64,000 nt of DNA from Gammaproteobacteria bacterium. GTDB lineage: Bacteria; Pseudomonadota; Gammaproteobacteria; HTCC5015. Position 1 is the first letter of the stretch. Every line of letters starts with the position of its first letter. This document shows positions 1 through 7,549 of this stretch, piece by piece. The translations under genes and the position numbers were made by a program. The DNA is taken from assembly GCA_013817245.1 (NCBI GenBank), contig JACDDA010000001.1, positions 186,001-250,000 on the forward strand, in the 5' to 3' direction. The notes under the pieces are model-generated. The model saw only the letters and a list, made by a program, of their open reading frames with translations, was not told where the DNA came from and made no database searches.

Positions 1-386
1 CGCATTTTGATGCACAAGGCCACGCCAATGGCTGGATGTCAAAAGCCGCATTCTTTTATTTATATCTCGGCATCCAAAGTTTCTATTGTTTATTGTATTA
101 CCTACCCCGCCAGTGGTTGGTTCGCAACAACAATAAAATAATCAACTGGGAATATTGGTTAAGCCCAGAACATCAACAAAAAACCTTACACACGCTGCGT
201 TTTTTTATACAACGCTTTAGTCTCGTTTCATTATTATTTATGGCAGTGATTTTCCAGCTCGCCATGCAAGCCAATTTAGTATCACCACCACAATTCAACG
301 CCACTTATTTTTTGGTGCTGCTCATTGCATATTTAATTTATATCGGACTTTTTATCTTGCGATTTTTTAAACGATTCAAACTATAG
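1..386 (+). CDS. DUF1648-like membrane protein, 5' end outside window
   Basis: The reading frame (codons starting at base 3) is open to the left window edge, so the gene starts upstream. The first visible residues, HFDAQGHANGWMSK, resemble the 'H-F-x-x-x-G-x-x-x-x-W-x-S-K' pattern I associate with DUF1648 membrane proteins. The rest has two hydrophobic segments, about 45 residues apart, and a basic C-terminus (RFFKRFKL). An internal ATG at 36 exists, but the motif precedes it, so I do not take it as the start. The gene ends two bases before the hemolysin III-like gene, which suggests co-transcription. Function is unknown; family assignment is from motif memory only. Confidence 0.6.
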   Translation, partial: HFDAQGHANGWMSKAAFFYLYLGIQSFYCLLYYLPRQWLVRNNNKIINWEYWLSPEHQQKTLHTLRFFIQRFSLVSLLFMAVIFQLAMQANLVSPPQFNATYFLVLLIAYLIYIGLFILRFFKRFKL

Positions 387-388
387 GC

Positions 389-1012
389 ATGCATTACATG
401 TATCACGGCGAAAAACTGAATACTTTAACCCACCTTATCGGCACTGCTTTAGCTATCATCGGTACGGCAATATTAATTAATGCTGCGTGGGCACAGGCCA
501 GCATTATTAAACTTATGGCGGCGAGCATATTTGGCGCCAGCCTTATTTTATTATACGGCGCATCCACCTTGTATCATTGGACGCACGGCGAATTGAAAAG
601 TTTTTTCGCCAAATGTGATCACTGCGCGATTTATATACTCATCGCCGGCACTTACACACCGTTTACGTTAATAACCTTACACGATAATTGGGGTGGGTTA
701 TTATTTTCAGTAGTATGGCTAATCGCCCTCATAGGCGTCGCTCGCGAATTGTGGTGGAATAAATTTGCACCACCCGCCGTATGGTTATATTTATTGATGG
801 GGTGGATTGGCATTGTCGCCGCTATCCCTTTATTCCAAAAGCTCGGTGTTGCAGGACTCAGTTATTTAGTCGCAGGTTGTTTGTTATACAGCATCGGCGT
901 TATTTTTTATTTACCTAGTAGCCGCTGGCCACACACGCATGGCATCTGGCACTTGTTTGTGATGGCTGGCAGCATCGTGCATTTTTTTACAGTGTTGTAT
1001 TTTGTAATATAA
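389..1012 (+). CDS. Hemolysin III / TrhA family (PAQR-type) membrane protein
   Basis: A 207-residue protein with about seven hydrophobic segments. It has the family pattern E-K-L-N-x-x-T-H-L-I-G near the N-terminus, a central 'STLYHW' with a conserved histidine, and a C-terminal 'HGIWHLFVMAGSIVHF' segment. These histidines and the early Glu/His are the putative metal-binding residues of the PAQR superfamily. Bacterial members are inner-membrane proteins of poorly defined role; the 'hemolysin' label is historical. Two starts are possible, ATG at 389 and ATG at 398; the first lies two bases after the preceding stop codon. A strong terminator follows. Confidence 0.9.
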   Translation: MHYMYHGEKLNTLTHLIGTALAIIGTAILINAAWAQASIIKLMAASIFGASLILLYGASTLYHWTHGELKSFFAKCDHCAIYILIAGTYTPFTLITLHDNWGGLLFSVVWLIALIGVARELWWNKFAPPAVWLYLLMGWIGIVAAIPLFQKLGVAGLSYLVAGCLLYSIGVIFYLPSSRWPHTHGIWHLFVMAGSIVHFFTVLYFVI

Positions 1013-1041
1013 AAAAACAGCCGGTCTAGCCGGCTGTTTTA
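1012..1041 (+). terminator. Rho-independent terminator after hemolysin III-like gene
   Basis: The stem AAACAGCCGG / CCGGCTGTTT encloses a short TCTAG loop, with A-rich sequence before it and T-rich sequence after it. It can act on both strands, also ending the minus-strand acyl-CoA gene that stops at 1066. Confidence 0.85.
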
Positions 1042-1065
1042 AACTTACTTATCTTTCGTCAAAAC

Positions 1066-3168
1066 TTATTCACCACCAAACGATTTACCTTGTTTGGCTA
1101 ATTTTTCAATTAACGGTGCCGGTTTCCAGTAGCCGAATTTATCTTGTGTTTGATCTTGGTATTTCACAAGTAATTCATGCACTTTTTTCACGCCTAAGGT
1201 GTCGGCATAAAACATGGGGCCGCCACGGAAACCAGGGAATCCGTAACCATTGGTCCACACGATGTCGATGTCACCTGGACGCAAGGCAATACCTTCTTCC
1301 AGAATTAAAGCGGCTTCGTTAATCAAAGGTAAAACACAACGTTCAATAATTTCTTGTTCGCTGATTTCACGACGTTTGATACCTAAGCGTTTAGATTCAC
1401 CTTCAATGAAGGCAAGTACTTCAGGATCATTAATAGGTTTACGATTACCCGCTTCGTATTTATAAAAACCTTTATTGGTTTTTTGTCCCATGCGGCCTTG
1501 TTTCGCTAATGAATCGCATAATAAATAATAACGTTCATCATTAGGAATGTGCTCGCGGCGTGATTCACGAATGCGGAAACCAACGTCGATACCTGCCATG
1601 TCTTGCATTGCAATGGGACCCATCGCCATACCAAAACCCACTAATGCAGCATCAACTTGTTCTGGTGTTGCGCCTTCGAGTAATAACATGTCGGCTTCGC
1701 GGCAATAACCTTCTAACATGCGATTACCGATAAATCCGTAACACACGCCTGACTGCACGCCCACTTTCTTAATGGTTTTGGCAATGCTCATCGCGGTAGC
1801 CATCACATCTTTAGAGGTGGTTTTAGGACGCACGATTTCCAACAAACGCATAACGTTAGCGGGACTGAAAAAATGTAGACCAATCACATCTGATGCGCGT
1901 TTGATTGATTGCGCGATTTCGTCTAAGTCTAAGGTCGAGGTGTTTGAACCGATGATGGCGCCTGGTTTTGCATTCGCATCAATTTTAGCGAAGATGTCTT
2001 TTTTCAAACTCATTTCTTCGAACACGGCTTCAACAATCAGATCAACATTTTTCACGCCTTCTTCAACGCTTAAGCTAGGCGTAATACGTGCCATGAATTC
2101 TGCGACTTGCGCTTCGGTGTAACGACCTTTCTTGGCACTGATGTCGTAGTTTTCTTTGATACGCGCAATGCCGGCTTTCAAGTTATCTTCTTTAGCTTCA
2201 ATCAACGTAACGGGCATGCCTGCTTGTACAAAGTTCATGGTGATGCCGCCACCCATCGTACCGGCACCGATTACTGCGACGGATTTAATTTCGCGCGGAA
2301 GAATATCTTTGCCAATATCAGGAATTTTTGCGACTTCACGTTCTGCAAAGAACAAATGACGCAAGGCTTTGGCTTCAACTGAGTTAATTAATTCTTCAAA
2401 ATAAACGCGTTCTTTTTTCAAACCATCTTCAAACGATAATTTCGTTGCCGCTTCAACCGCATCAACACAACGTTGTGGCGACAAACGATTTTTCATGGTC
2501 TTCGCTAAGGTTTTGCGATATTCATCAAAAATGCCAGGCTCAAAACTTTTTGCATCTACTGCTGCTGCGCCTAAACGACGTAACGGTGCTTTATCCGAGA
2601 CTAATTTTTTTGCAAAAGCAATTGCGCCTTCGAGCAAATCGCCGGTAATAACTTCATCAATCAAACCAATTTGTTTAGCTTCATCAGCCAACACCGGTTT
2701 ACCAGATGTAATCATTTCTAATGCTTTAGTCACGCCGACTGCACGCGGTGCGCGCTGAGTACCGCCAGCACCTGGCAAAATACCTAGAGTAACTTCAGGT
2801 AAACCTAAACGTGTGCCAGGAGCGGCAACACGATAGTTACAAGACAATGCGATTTCTAAACCACCGCCTAATGCTGTGCCATGAATAGCAGACACTACAG
2901 GTTTGCTTGAGTGATCAAAAGCCACGGTCACTTCTACTAAACCAGGTTGTTGTTCGGGTTTACCGAATTCAGAAATATCGGCACCTGCAAACCAAGTACG
3001 ACCTTCACATTGCAATACAATCGCTTGTACTTCGCTATCTTTGATAGCTTTTTCAAAACACTCAACCATGCCTACTCGTACGGCATAGGCAAAAGCATTC
3101 ACTGGCGGATAATTCACAATTACCAAACCAATGTTGTCGCGTTTTTCATATCGAACTAAATCATTCAT
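1066..3168 (-). CDS. Bifunctional enoyl-CoA hydratase / 3-hydroxyacyl-CoA dehydrogenase (FadB/FadJ-type)
   Basis: A 700-residue multifunctional beta-oxidation enzyme. Residues 1 to about 190 form a crotonase domain with oxyanion-hole segments 'WFAGADISEF' and 'GTALGGGLEIAL' and both acid residues (about E105 and E125, 'GLPEVTLGILPG'). Residues from about 295 form the NAD-binding 3-hydroxyacyl-CoA dehydrogenase, with 'VIGAGTMGGGI', a 'GLHFFSPA' segment carrying the catalytic His (about 432), and two C-terminal helical domains ('GFIGNRM', 'GYGFPGFRGGP'). It would hydrate trans-2-enoyl-CoA and oxidise the 3-hydroxyacyl-CoA. It lies 26 bp downstream of the thiolase gene, so the two probably form one operon. 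At 700 aa it is close to FadJ/FadB length; fadB versus fadJ cannot be decided here. Confidence 0.92.
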   Translation of the reverse strand: MNDLVRYEKRDNIGLVIVNYPPVNAFAYAVRVGMVECFEKAIKDSEVQAIVLQCEGRTWFAGADISEFGKPEQQPGLVEVTVAFDHSSKPVVSAIHGTALGGGLEIALSCNYRVAAPGTRLGLPEVTLGILPGAGGTQRAPRAVGVTKALEMITSGKPVLADEAKQIGLIDEVITGDLLEGAIAFAKKLVSDKAPLRRLGAAAVDAKSFEPGIFDEYRKTLAKTMKNRLSPQRCVDAVEAATKLSFEDGLKKERVYFEELINSVEAKALRHLFFAEREVAKIPDIGKDILPREIKSVAVIGAGTMGGGITMNFVQAGMPVTLIEAKEDNLKAGIARIKENYDISAKKGRYTEAQVAEFMARITPSLSVEEGVKNVDLIVEAVFEEMSLKKDIFAKIDANAKPGAIIGSNTSTLDLDEIAQSIKRASDVIGLHFFSPANVMRLLEIVRPKTTSKDVMATAMSIAKTIKKVGVQSGVCYGFIGNRMLEGYCREADMLLLEGATPEQVDAALVGFGMAMGPIAMQDMAGIDVGFRIRESRREHIPNDERYYLLCDSLAKQGRMGQKTNKGFYKYEAGNRKPINDPEVLAFIEGESKRLGIKRREISEQEIIERCVLPLINEAALILEEGIALRPGDIDIVWTNGYGFPGFRGGPMFYADTLGVKKVHELLVKYQDQTQDKFGYWKPAPLIEKLAKQGKSFGGE

Positions 3169-3194
3169 AGTTACTGTCCTTTAAAATTACTTAC

Positions 3195-4409
3195 TTAAGA
3201 TTGAAGCGAATCGTTTACTTTCAAAATAACTGCCATCGCACCGTCGCCGGCTGCGCAGCCTTGGAACAAACCATAACCACCACCACGAATCACTAACTCT
3301 TCAATGAGTTCAATCATGGTGCGCATTCCGGTCGGTCCTTGCGGATGACCGTAAATTAATGATGAGCCATAGTTATTCATGGTTTTCCAATCAATGCCCA
3401 TCTCACGCGCAAACGCAATATCGTTCACCGCAAATGGATTATGTGATTTCACCGCCGTGATGTCTTTCATAGTTAAGCCCGTGTGTTGCAACGCTTGTTT
3501 GGTTGCTAACACCGGCGCATACGGCATCATGCCTTTATCTGCGCGGGCTTGACCAAAACCAATCACTTGAATTTCAACTTTTGGATCAGCAGACATTTCA
3601 CGGGCTTTTTCTTTATTCGCCACAATCATCGCTGCATTGCCGTCAGCCGGATGCGTTTGGCCACCAAAGGTAATCGTGCCGCCTTCTTTGACTGGTTTTA
3701 ATTTAGCTAAACCTTCCGCAGTTGATGCAAAAATACCTTCATCACCGTCAATCGTTTTAATGGTTTTCTTAAAACGCGCATCGGGAACATCGAAGGGCAA
3801 AGTCATATAACGTTTTTGAAATGCTTTATCGTTTGCTAAAGCATCTGTGTATTGCTCATAACGGCGTAATACAACTTCGTGTTGTTCCGCCGTGGTGATG
3901 CCGAATTTTTTAGCAACGTTTTCACCGGTATCCAACATCGCGCCTTTGGCATGAGGATCAAAACTAAAGTTATCCATCACCCAATCTTCATGCGCACCCG
4001 TACCACCCGAGCCGGTTGGATCAGGATAATAAAGATGCGGGCCATTGGAACAACGATCCAACGCCACTAATAAAGAAGCAGTGGCGTAACCGGCGTTAAT
4101 TTCCAAAGAAGCGTTCGCCACACAACGCGCAGAAGTTGCGCAGGCTTGTGAAATGGTTTGGCCAGTTACATGTTCCAAACCAATCATGCCAGTCAACCAA
4201 GGCAGGCCATAAAAAGCCCGATGCTGAGGCACTGAATAACCCATGATGGCATGGTCAAAAATCGAGGGTTCAATGACACGTTTGCGCAATTCTTGTTTGG
4301 CCACATGCGCAGCTAAGGTCATGGCGTGTAAATGACTCAAACTGCCTTGCCATTTACTAAACGGCGTAGACCAATAGGCGCCATAAGGAACATAGGTATT
4401 GGATGACAT
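3195..4409 (-). CDS. Thiolase-family acyltransferase (acetyl-CoA acetyltransferase-like)
   Basis: A 404-residue thiolase-fold protein. The nucleophilic cysteine is C90 in 'SQACATSARCV'. A 'YGHPQGPTGMR' segment carries the catalytic His, and 'GLFQGCAAGDGAMAV' near the C-terminus carries the second Cys. The usual NEAFA motif is replaced by 'SHNPFAVND', and the glycine-rich C-terminal motif is altered, so this is not a standard FadA. It probably performs the thiolytic step for the products of the adjacent hydratase/dehydrogenase; chain-length preference is unknown. The ATG start gives the conserved N-terminus. It is first in the operon and follows a palindromic operator and a promoter-like pair. 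Confidence 0.88.
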   Translation of the reverse strand: MSSNTYVPYGAYWSTPFSKWQGSLSHLHAMTLAAHVAKQELRKRVIEPSIFDHAIMGYSVPQHRAFYGLPWLTGMIGLEHVTGQTISQACATSARCVANASLEINAGYATASLLVALDRCSNGPHLYYPDPTGSGGTGAHEDWVMDNFSFDPHAKGAMLDTGENVAKKFGITTAEQHEVVLRRYEQYTDALANDKAFQKRYMTLPFDVPDARFKKTIKTIDGDEGIFASTAEGLAKLKPVKEGGTITFGGQTHPADGNAAMIVANKEKAREMSADPKVEIQVIGFGQARADKGMMPYAPVLATKQALQHTGLTMKDITAVKSHNPFAVNDIAFAREMGIDWKTMNNYGSSLIYGHPQGPTGMRTMIELIEELVIRGGGYGLFQGCAAGDGAMAVILKVNDSLQS

Positions 4410-4446
4410 AATTTGTCCTGTCTAATCTGCGGTATTCGTAGGATAG

Positions 4447-4467
4447 ATTGTATGTGCTACATACAAT
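4447..4467. promoter_or_regulatory. 21-bp palindromic operator upstream of thiolase operon
   Basis: Perfect 9-bp arms ATTGTATGT and ACATACAAT flank a 3-nt spacer. The site lies 38-58 bp before the thiolase start codon and just downstream of the predicted transcription start, where a repressor would bind. The size and symmetry suit a dimeric TetR-type regulator, the class that often controls fatty-acid degradation genes. The cognate protein is not in this window. Confidence 0.55.
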
Positions 4468-4476
4468 AATTCCGCT

Positions 4477-4505
4477 ATTTTACACGGGAGCGTGTGGTGC
4501 AACAA
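4477..4505 (-). promoter_or_regulatory. Candidate sigma-70 promoter for thiolase/FadB-like operon
   Basis: On the minus strand TTGTTG is followed by a 17-nt spacer and TAAAAT (5 of 6 matches to the -10 consensus). The predicted start falls next to the 21-bp palindrome. The -35 match is modest. Confidence 0.45.
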
Positions 4506-4510
4506 ATAAA

Positions 4511-4637
4511 AAGGCCGCCCCGAGGGGCGGCCAAAGCGAATTACCTAGTACCGAGTAACGTCCGGAAGAAATAACTTGGTACAAGTCCATCGCGGAGGAA
4601 GAATCGCCCAGTACGGCCAAGTACTGAACGAGTGGTG
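4511..4637 (-). ncRNA. Candidate small RNA gene with terminator
   Basis: No plausible protein gene lies here. On the minus strand a perfect TATAAT (4638-4643) is followed by about 125 nt ending in a strong Rho-independent terminator, with stem GGCCGCCCC / GGGGCGGCC (4513-4532) and then TTTTTATTT. Between them are compact hairpins: CAGTAC/GTACTG around TTGGCC, ACTTG/CAAGT around TAC, and a weaker TTAC/GTAA. No clear -35 hexamer was found, which weakens the promoter call. I recognise no known family; it lacks enough GGA loops for a convincing CsrB/RsmZ-type RNA. Alternatively the terminator could end an unseen longer transcript. Confidence 0.4.
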
Positions 4638-4918
4638 ATTATAGCGGCTTTGCTTTTAGCTCGCCCGCGATGCAAATCTCTAAATCTCCACGGGTGTTGG
4701 CTGGGATCGCGCAAAATGTCAGCGAATCCGAGGAGTTACCTGCAAAAACATCAAAAGTTATAGGTAAACCGTAAAGCATGAAATATTTTTATAATTAAAG
4801 GCTTCAAATTTGATGATCTAAACCAGTTTTCAATCCTTATTTAATCAAAACTCGACGTTACAGATGGTCGCGTGCTGAGAATGAAACTACTATACTAGCG
4901 ACCGCATTTAGGAGGCGC

Positions 4919-4975
4919 TTGTTGTCTAAAGCCCACCATCAATCAACCTTCACAGCATTCGACCTGACACGGTGA
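4919..4975 (+). CDS. Possible 18-codon leader ORF before fdxA
   Basis: A perfect AGGAGG (4910-4915) precedes two consecutive TTG codons (4919 and 4922) that open an 18-codon frame ending TGA at 4973-4975, eight bases before the fdxA start. The fdxA ATG itself has only a weak ribosome site (TAAG). The arrangement suggests translational coupling or a leader peptide. The encoded peptide ([18 protein letters not shown]) has no recognised feature. Coding status is unproven. Confidence 0.3.
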   Translation: MLSKAHHQSTFTAFDLTR

Positions 4976-4982
4976 TAGTAAG

Positions 4983-5318
4983 ATGACATATGTAGTAACC
5001 GAGAACTGCATCAAATGTAAGTACACTGACTGCGTAGAAGTTTGTCCAGTGGACTGCTTTTACGAAGGCGCAAACTTTTTGGTGATTCATCCTGATGAGT
5101 GCATAGACTGCGGCGTTTGTGAACCCGAGTGTCCTGCTGAAGCAATTGTGCCCGATACAGAAGACGGTATTGCAAAGTGGTTAGACATTAACGCGAAGTA
5201 TGCTGAGGTCTGGCCCAACATCACTACCAAAATTGACGCATTAACCGATGCAGATGATTGGTTAGGCAAACCGGAGAAAGAAAAATTACTCAGCGAAGCG
5301 CCGGGTGAAGGTTCATAA
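4983..5318 (+). CDS. fdxA: 7Fe (3Fe-4S/4Fe-4S) ferredoxin FdxA
   Basis: A 111-residue seven-iron ferredoxin of the Azotobacter FdI type, a small cytoplasmic electron carrier. '[19 protein letters not shown]' and '[14 protein letters not shown]' provide the cluster ligands. By analogy with FdI, C9, C17 and C50 bind the 3Fe-4S cluster, and C21, C40, C43 and C46 bind the 4Fe-4S cluster. C12 and C25 are extra cysteines. The acidic C-terminal extension typical of the family is present. The start has a weak ribosome site and may depend on the short upstream frame. The gene is monocistronic, with its own terminator. The redox partner is unknown from context. Confidence 0.95.
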   Translation: MTYVVTENCIKCKYTDCVEVCPVDCFYEGANFLVIHPDECIDCGVCEPECPAEAIVPDTEDGIAKWLDINAKYAEVWPNITTKIDALTDADDWLGKPEKEKLLSEAPGEGS

Positions 5319-5348
5319 ATAACCTTCTTTAAAAAATATTACGCTAAC

Positions 5349-5379
5349 AAAATGGCCTCTTAATAGAGGCCATTTTTTT
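5349..5379 (+). terminator. Rho-independent terminator after fdxA
   Basis: Stem AATGGCCTCT / AGAGGCCATT with a TAAT loop, followed by a run of seven T. A-rich sequence on the other side makes it usable by the convergent GGDEF/EAL gene as well. Confidence 0.9.
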
Positions 5380-5411
5380 ATATTCTTATCTTTGCGCGGT
5401 GCATGCAAAAA

Positions 5412-6971
5412 TTAAACACCATGCCACGCAACAGGTTTGCCGATCTCATCACCTTGCGCGTAATCTACGCCAATACGACGTAAGACACGGACTAAATCTT
5501 CATTTTCAACAAACTCAGCAATAATTTTAATATTCATCATTTTGCCAAATTGTGTCACTGAACGAACGATGGCATTATCAACTGGATCATTCAACATATT
5601 GCGCACGAACCAGCCATCAATCTTTATGTAATCCACGGGTAATTGTTTTAGATAACTGAAAGAAGACATCCCGCTGCCAAAATCGTCCAACGCAAAACTC
5701 ACCCCGTGATCGCGCAGGCCATTAATAATATTTTTCGCTACGCCAAAATTACTAATAGCGGCAGTTTCAGTGATTTCAAAACAAATCTTATCTGTGGGTA
5801 CACGATATTGCGTCAGCATGTCTTCAATAAATGCGAGCAATTCTCTATCGCTTAAAGAATTACCGGATAAATTTAAACCCATGATGGGGCCATCACCATT
5901 GGCATGACGTTGCGAATAACACGTAAATGCTTGTTGAATAACCCAGCGATCAATCAAATTCATCATTCCATAACGTTCCGCAGCAGGAATGAATTTGCCG
6001 GGCAACAACAGGTAATTGTTTTTATCACGCATGCGCACCAATAATTCATAATGATGCACAGTAGGATTATCAACGGCTAACGCCATAATCGGCTGGCTGT
6101 AAAGTACCAAACGATTTTCATCAATAGCTTCGTGTAATTCAGCCAAGCGTAAAATATCTTTACGATGTCCGCCGGTACGCCAATCATGGGGATGAAAATG
6201 ACACACACGATTGCGGCCTTCTTCTTTCGCCGCAAAGGTGGCCACATTTACATTTGCGAGTAATTCTTGCGCGTCTTTAATATCGCCAGTCATCGGCGCC
6301 ACGCCAACACTCGCGGTTAAAGGAATATAACGATCGCCTACTTGTGTATCTAATTTACGTAAGCGTGCTAACAATTCCTGCGCAAATTGATCGGCGGATT
6401 CAGTATCGCGATTTTCTAAAAACAAACCAAATTTGTCACCCGCAAATCGCGCTACACAATCATTTTCACCTATTTGCGCTTCCAGAAAACAGGCAACACG
6501 ACGTAATAAATCATCGCCAGCCCCATGGCCGTATGAATCATTAATAAATTCAAATTGATCAAGATCAATAAAGCAGACGACGTTTTTTTGATCAAATTTG
6601 CGGACGTTTTTTAAAGCGTGGTTGAGACGTTGCTCAAAAGAATGGCGATTTAACACACCCGTTAAAGCGTCGTGACTTTCTTGATGGATCAGTTGCTCGC
6701 TAAGGCGGCGGCGTTCATCTAACTCCACTAATAAATCTCGAGTCTGATTACGCACCTGCCATTTCAATAACACAATCCATAAACTAGATGCGAGCATGAT
6801 GACTGCTAATACTAAAAATCCCCAGACGGCATACGTTAAAGTTTGTTTTAGCGTATCTGGCGTTAAATCAACATTAAATGCCGCCCAAGCAGGTGTGATA
6901 GACGACACCAACACAAGCAACACTGAACATTTCAATAATGTATTAACAAAGCGAACTAACACTTGCTGCAT
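5412..6971 (-). CDS. Membrane GGDEF-EAL protein, GGDEF site degenerate; probable c-di-GMP phosphodiesterase
   Basis: A 519-residue protein. An N-terminal hydrophobic segment or signal (about 11-31) is followed by a transmembrane helix (about 48-70) and a short coiled linker. The GGDEF domain (about 98-250) reads AGDKF at 177-181, which lacks the second acidic residue, so cyclase activity is unlikely. The EAL domain (about 265-519) keeps the key residues: 'YELLVRM', 'GLNLSGNSL', 'FEITETA', 'ALDDFGSG', 'DYIKIDGWF' and 'YAQGDEIGKP'. The expected activity is hydrolysis of cyclic di-GMP, with the GGDEF domain perhaps a regulatory GTP site. No sensory domain is evident beyond the short periplasmic loop. 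It converges on fdxA. Confidence 0.88.
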   Translation of the reverse strand: MQQVLVRFVNTLLKCSVLLVLVSSITPAWAAFNVDLTPDTLKQTLTYAVWGFLVLAVIMLASSLWIVLLKWQVRNQTRDLLVELDERRRLSEQLIHQESHDALTGVLNRHSFEQRLNHALKNVRKFDQKNVVCFIDLDQFEFINDSYGHGAGDDLLRRVACFLEAQIGENDCVARFAGDKFGLFLENRDTESADQFAQELLARLRKLDTQVGDRYIPLTASVGVAPMTGDIKDAQELLANVNVATFAAKEEGRNRVCHFHPHDWRTGGHRKDILRLAELHEAIDENRLVLYSQPIMALAVDNPTVHHYELLVRMRDKNNYLLLPGKFIPAAERYGMMNLIDRWVIQQAFTCYSQRHANGDGPIMGLNLSGNSLSDRELLAFIEDMLTQYRVPTDKICFEITETAAISNFGVAKNIINGLRDHGVSFALDDFGSGMSSFSYLKQLPVDYIKIDGWFVRNMLNDPVDNAIVRSVTQFGKMMNIKIIAEFVENEDLVRVLRRIGVDYAQGDEIGKPVAWHGV

Positions 6972-7049
6972 AGGCTACTCACAATGGACTACTACCCTAC
7001 TGCTTAACGGGACCATCCATGGACCTATTGCCAACCACTTACGAAAAAA

Positions 7050-7448
7050 TCAAGAAACGAGTTTCATTACAGCGCCGATTAAGCCACCTAATAATAAAAT
7101 CACGATGGGGAAAAAACTAATCAACATGCCAATATGACGAGCATCGGCGGAGCGAGTGTAACCACGTGAATACAAACCGCGACCAATAATAAATGCCAAA
7201 CCTAAGACACCGGCAATAGGCCCTGCATAACTGCTGCTAACAAAGGCTACAAATAACCACAAACCCGGTAAAAATAATATGAGTTGTTCTAAGGTATTGA
7301 GATGGACGCGTACGACGCGTTCAAAATCCGGATGACCCGCCATCGCAGGCGCAGGAATACTGTGTTTACGTCGTGCACCACCCACAGCAAAACCAAAAAA
7401 TTGATATTGCAGTAAAGCTAAAACCGTAACAATTGCCGCCCATTCCAT
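7050..7448 (-). CDS. MAPEG family membrane protein
   Basis: A 132-residue protein with four hydrophobic helices. 'RVVRVHLNTLEQLILFLP' is the family signature loop, with R-V-x-x-N-x-x-E residues that bind glutathione in characterised MAPEG members. 'IGRGLYSRGYTRSADAR' is the second conserved block. Bacterial members are inner-membrane proteins, some with glutathione transferase activity, but the substrate here is unknown. The gene stands alone between the GGDEF-EAL gene and ppnN. Confidence 0.88.
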   Translation of the reverse strand: MEWAAIVTVLALLQYQFFGFAVGGARRKHSIPAPAMAGHPDFERVVRVHLNTLEQLILFLPGLWLFVAFVSSSYAGPIAGVLGLAFIIGRGLYSRGYTRSADARHIGMLISFFPIVILLLGGLIGAVMKLVS

Positions 7449-7549
7449 AAAACCTCCAAAAAAAGTGTGACCTAGTTAAAACAAATGCGTTGCGATGTTA
7501 TAAACCAGTCACAAGAATTTGGCAATTGCAGCTCCCACATTGACGTAAT

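Noticed and set aside
4550-4600. GTCCGGAAGAAA on the plus strand, resembling the conserved GGAAGGAAGCAG loop of signal recognition particle RNA
   Set aside because: The following bases (TAACTTGG) do not match the motif, and the strong promoter-terminator unit is on the opposite strand.
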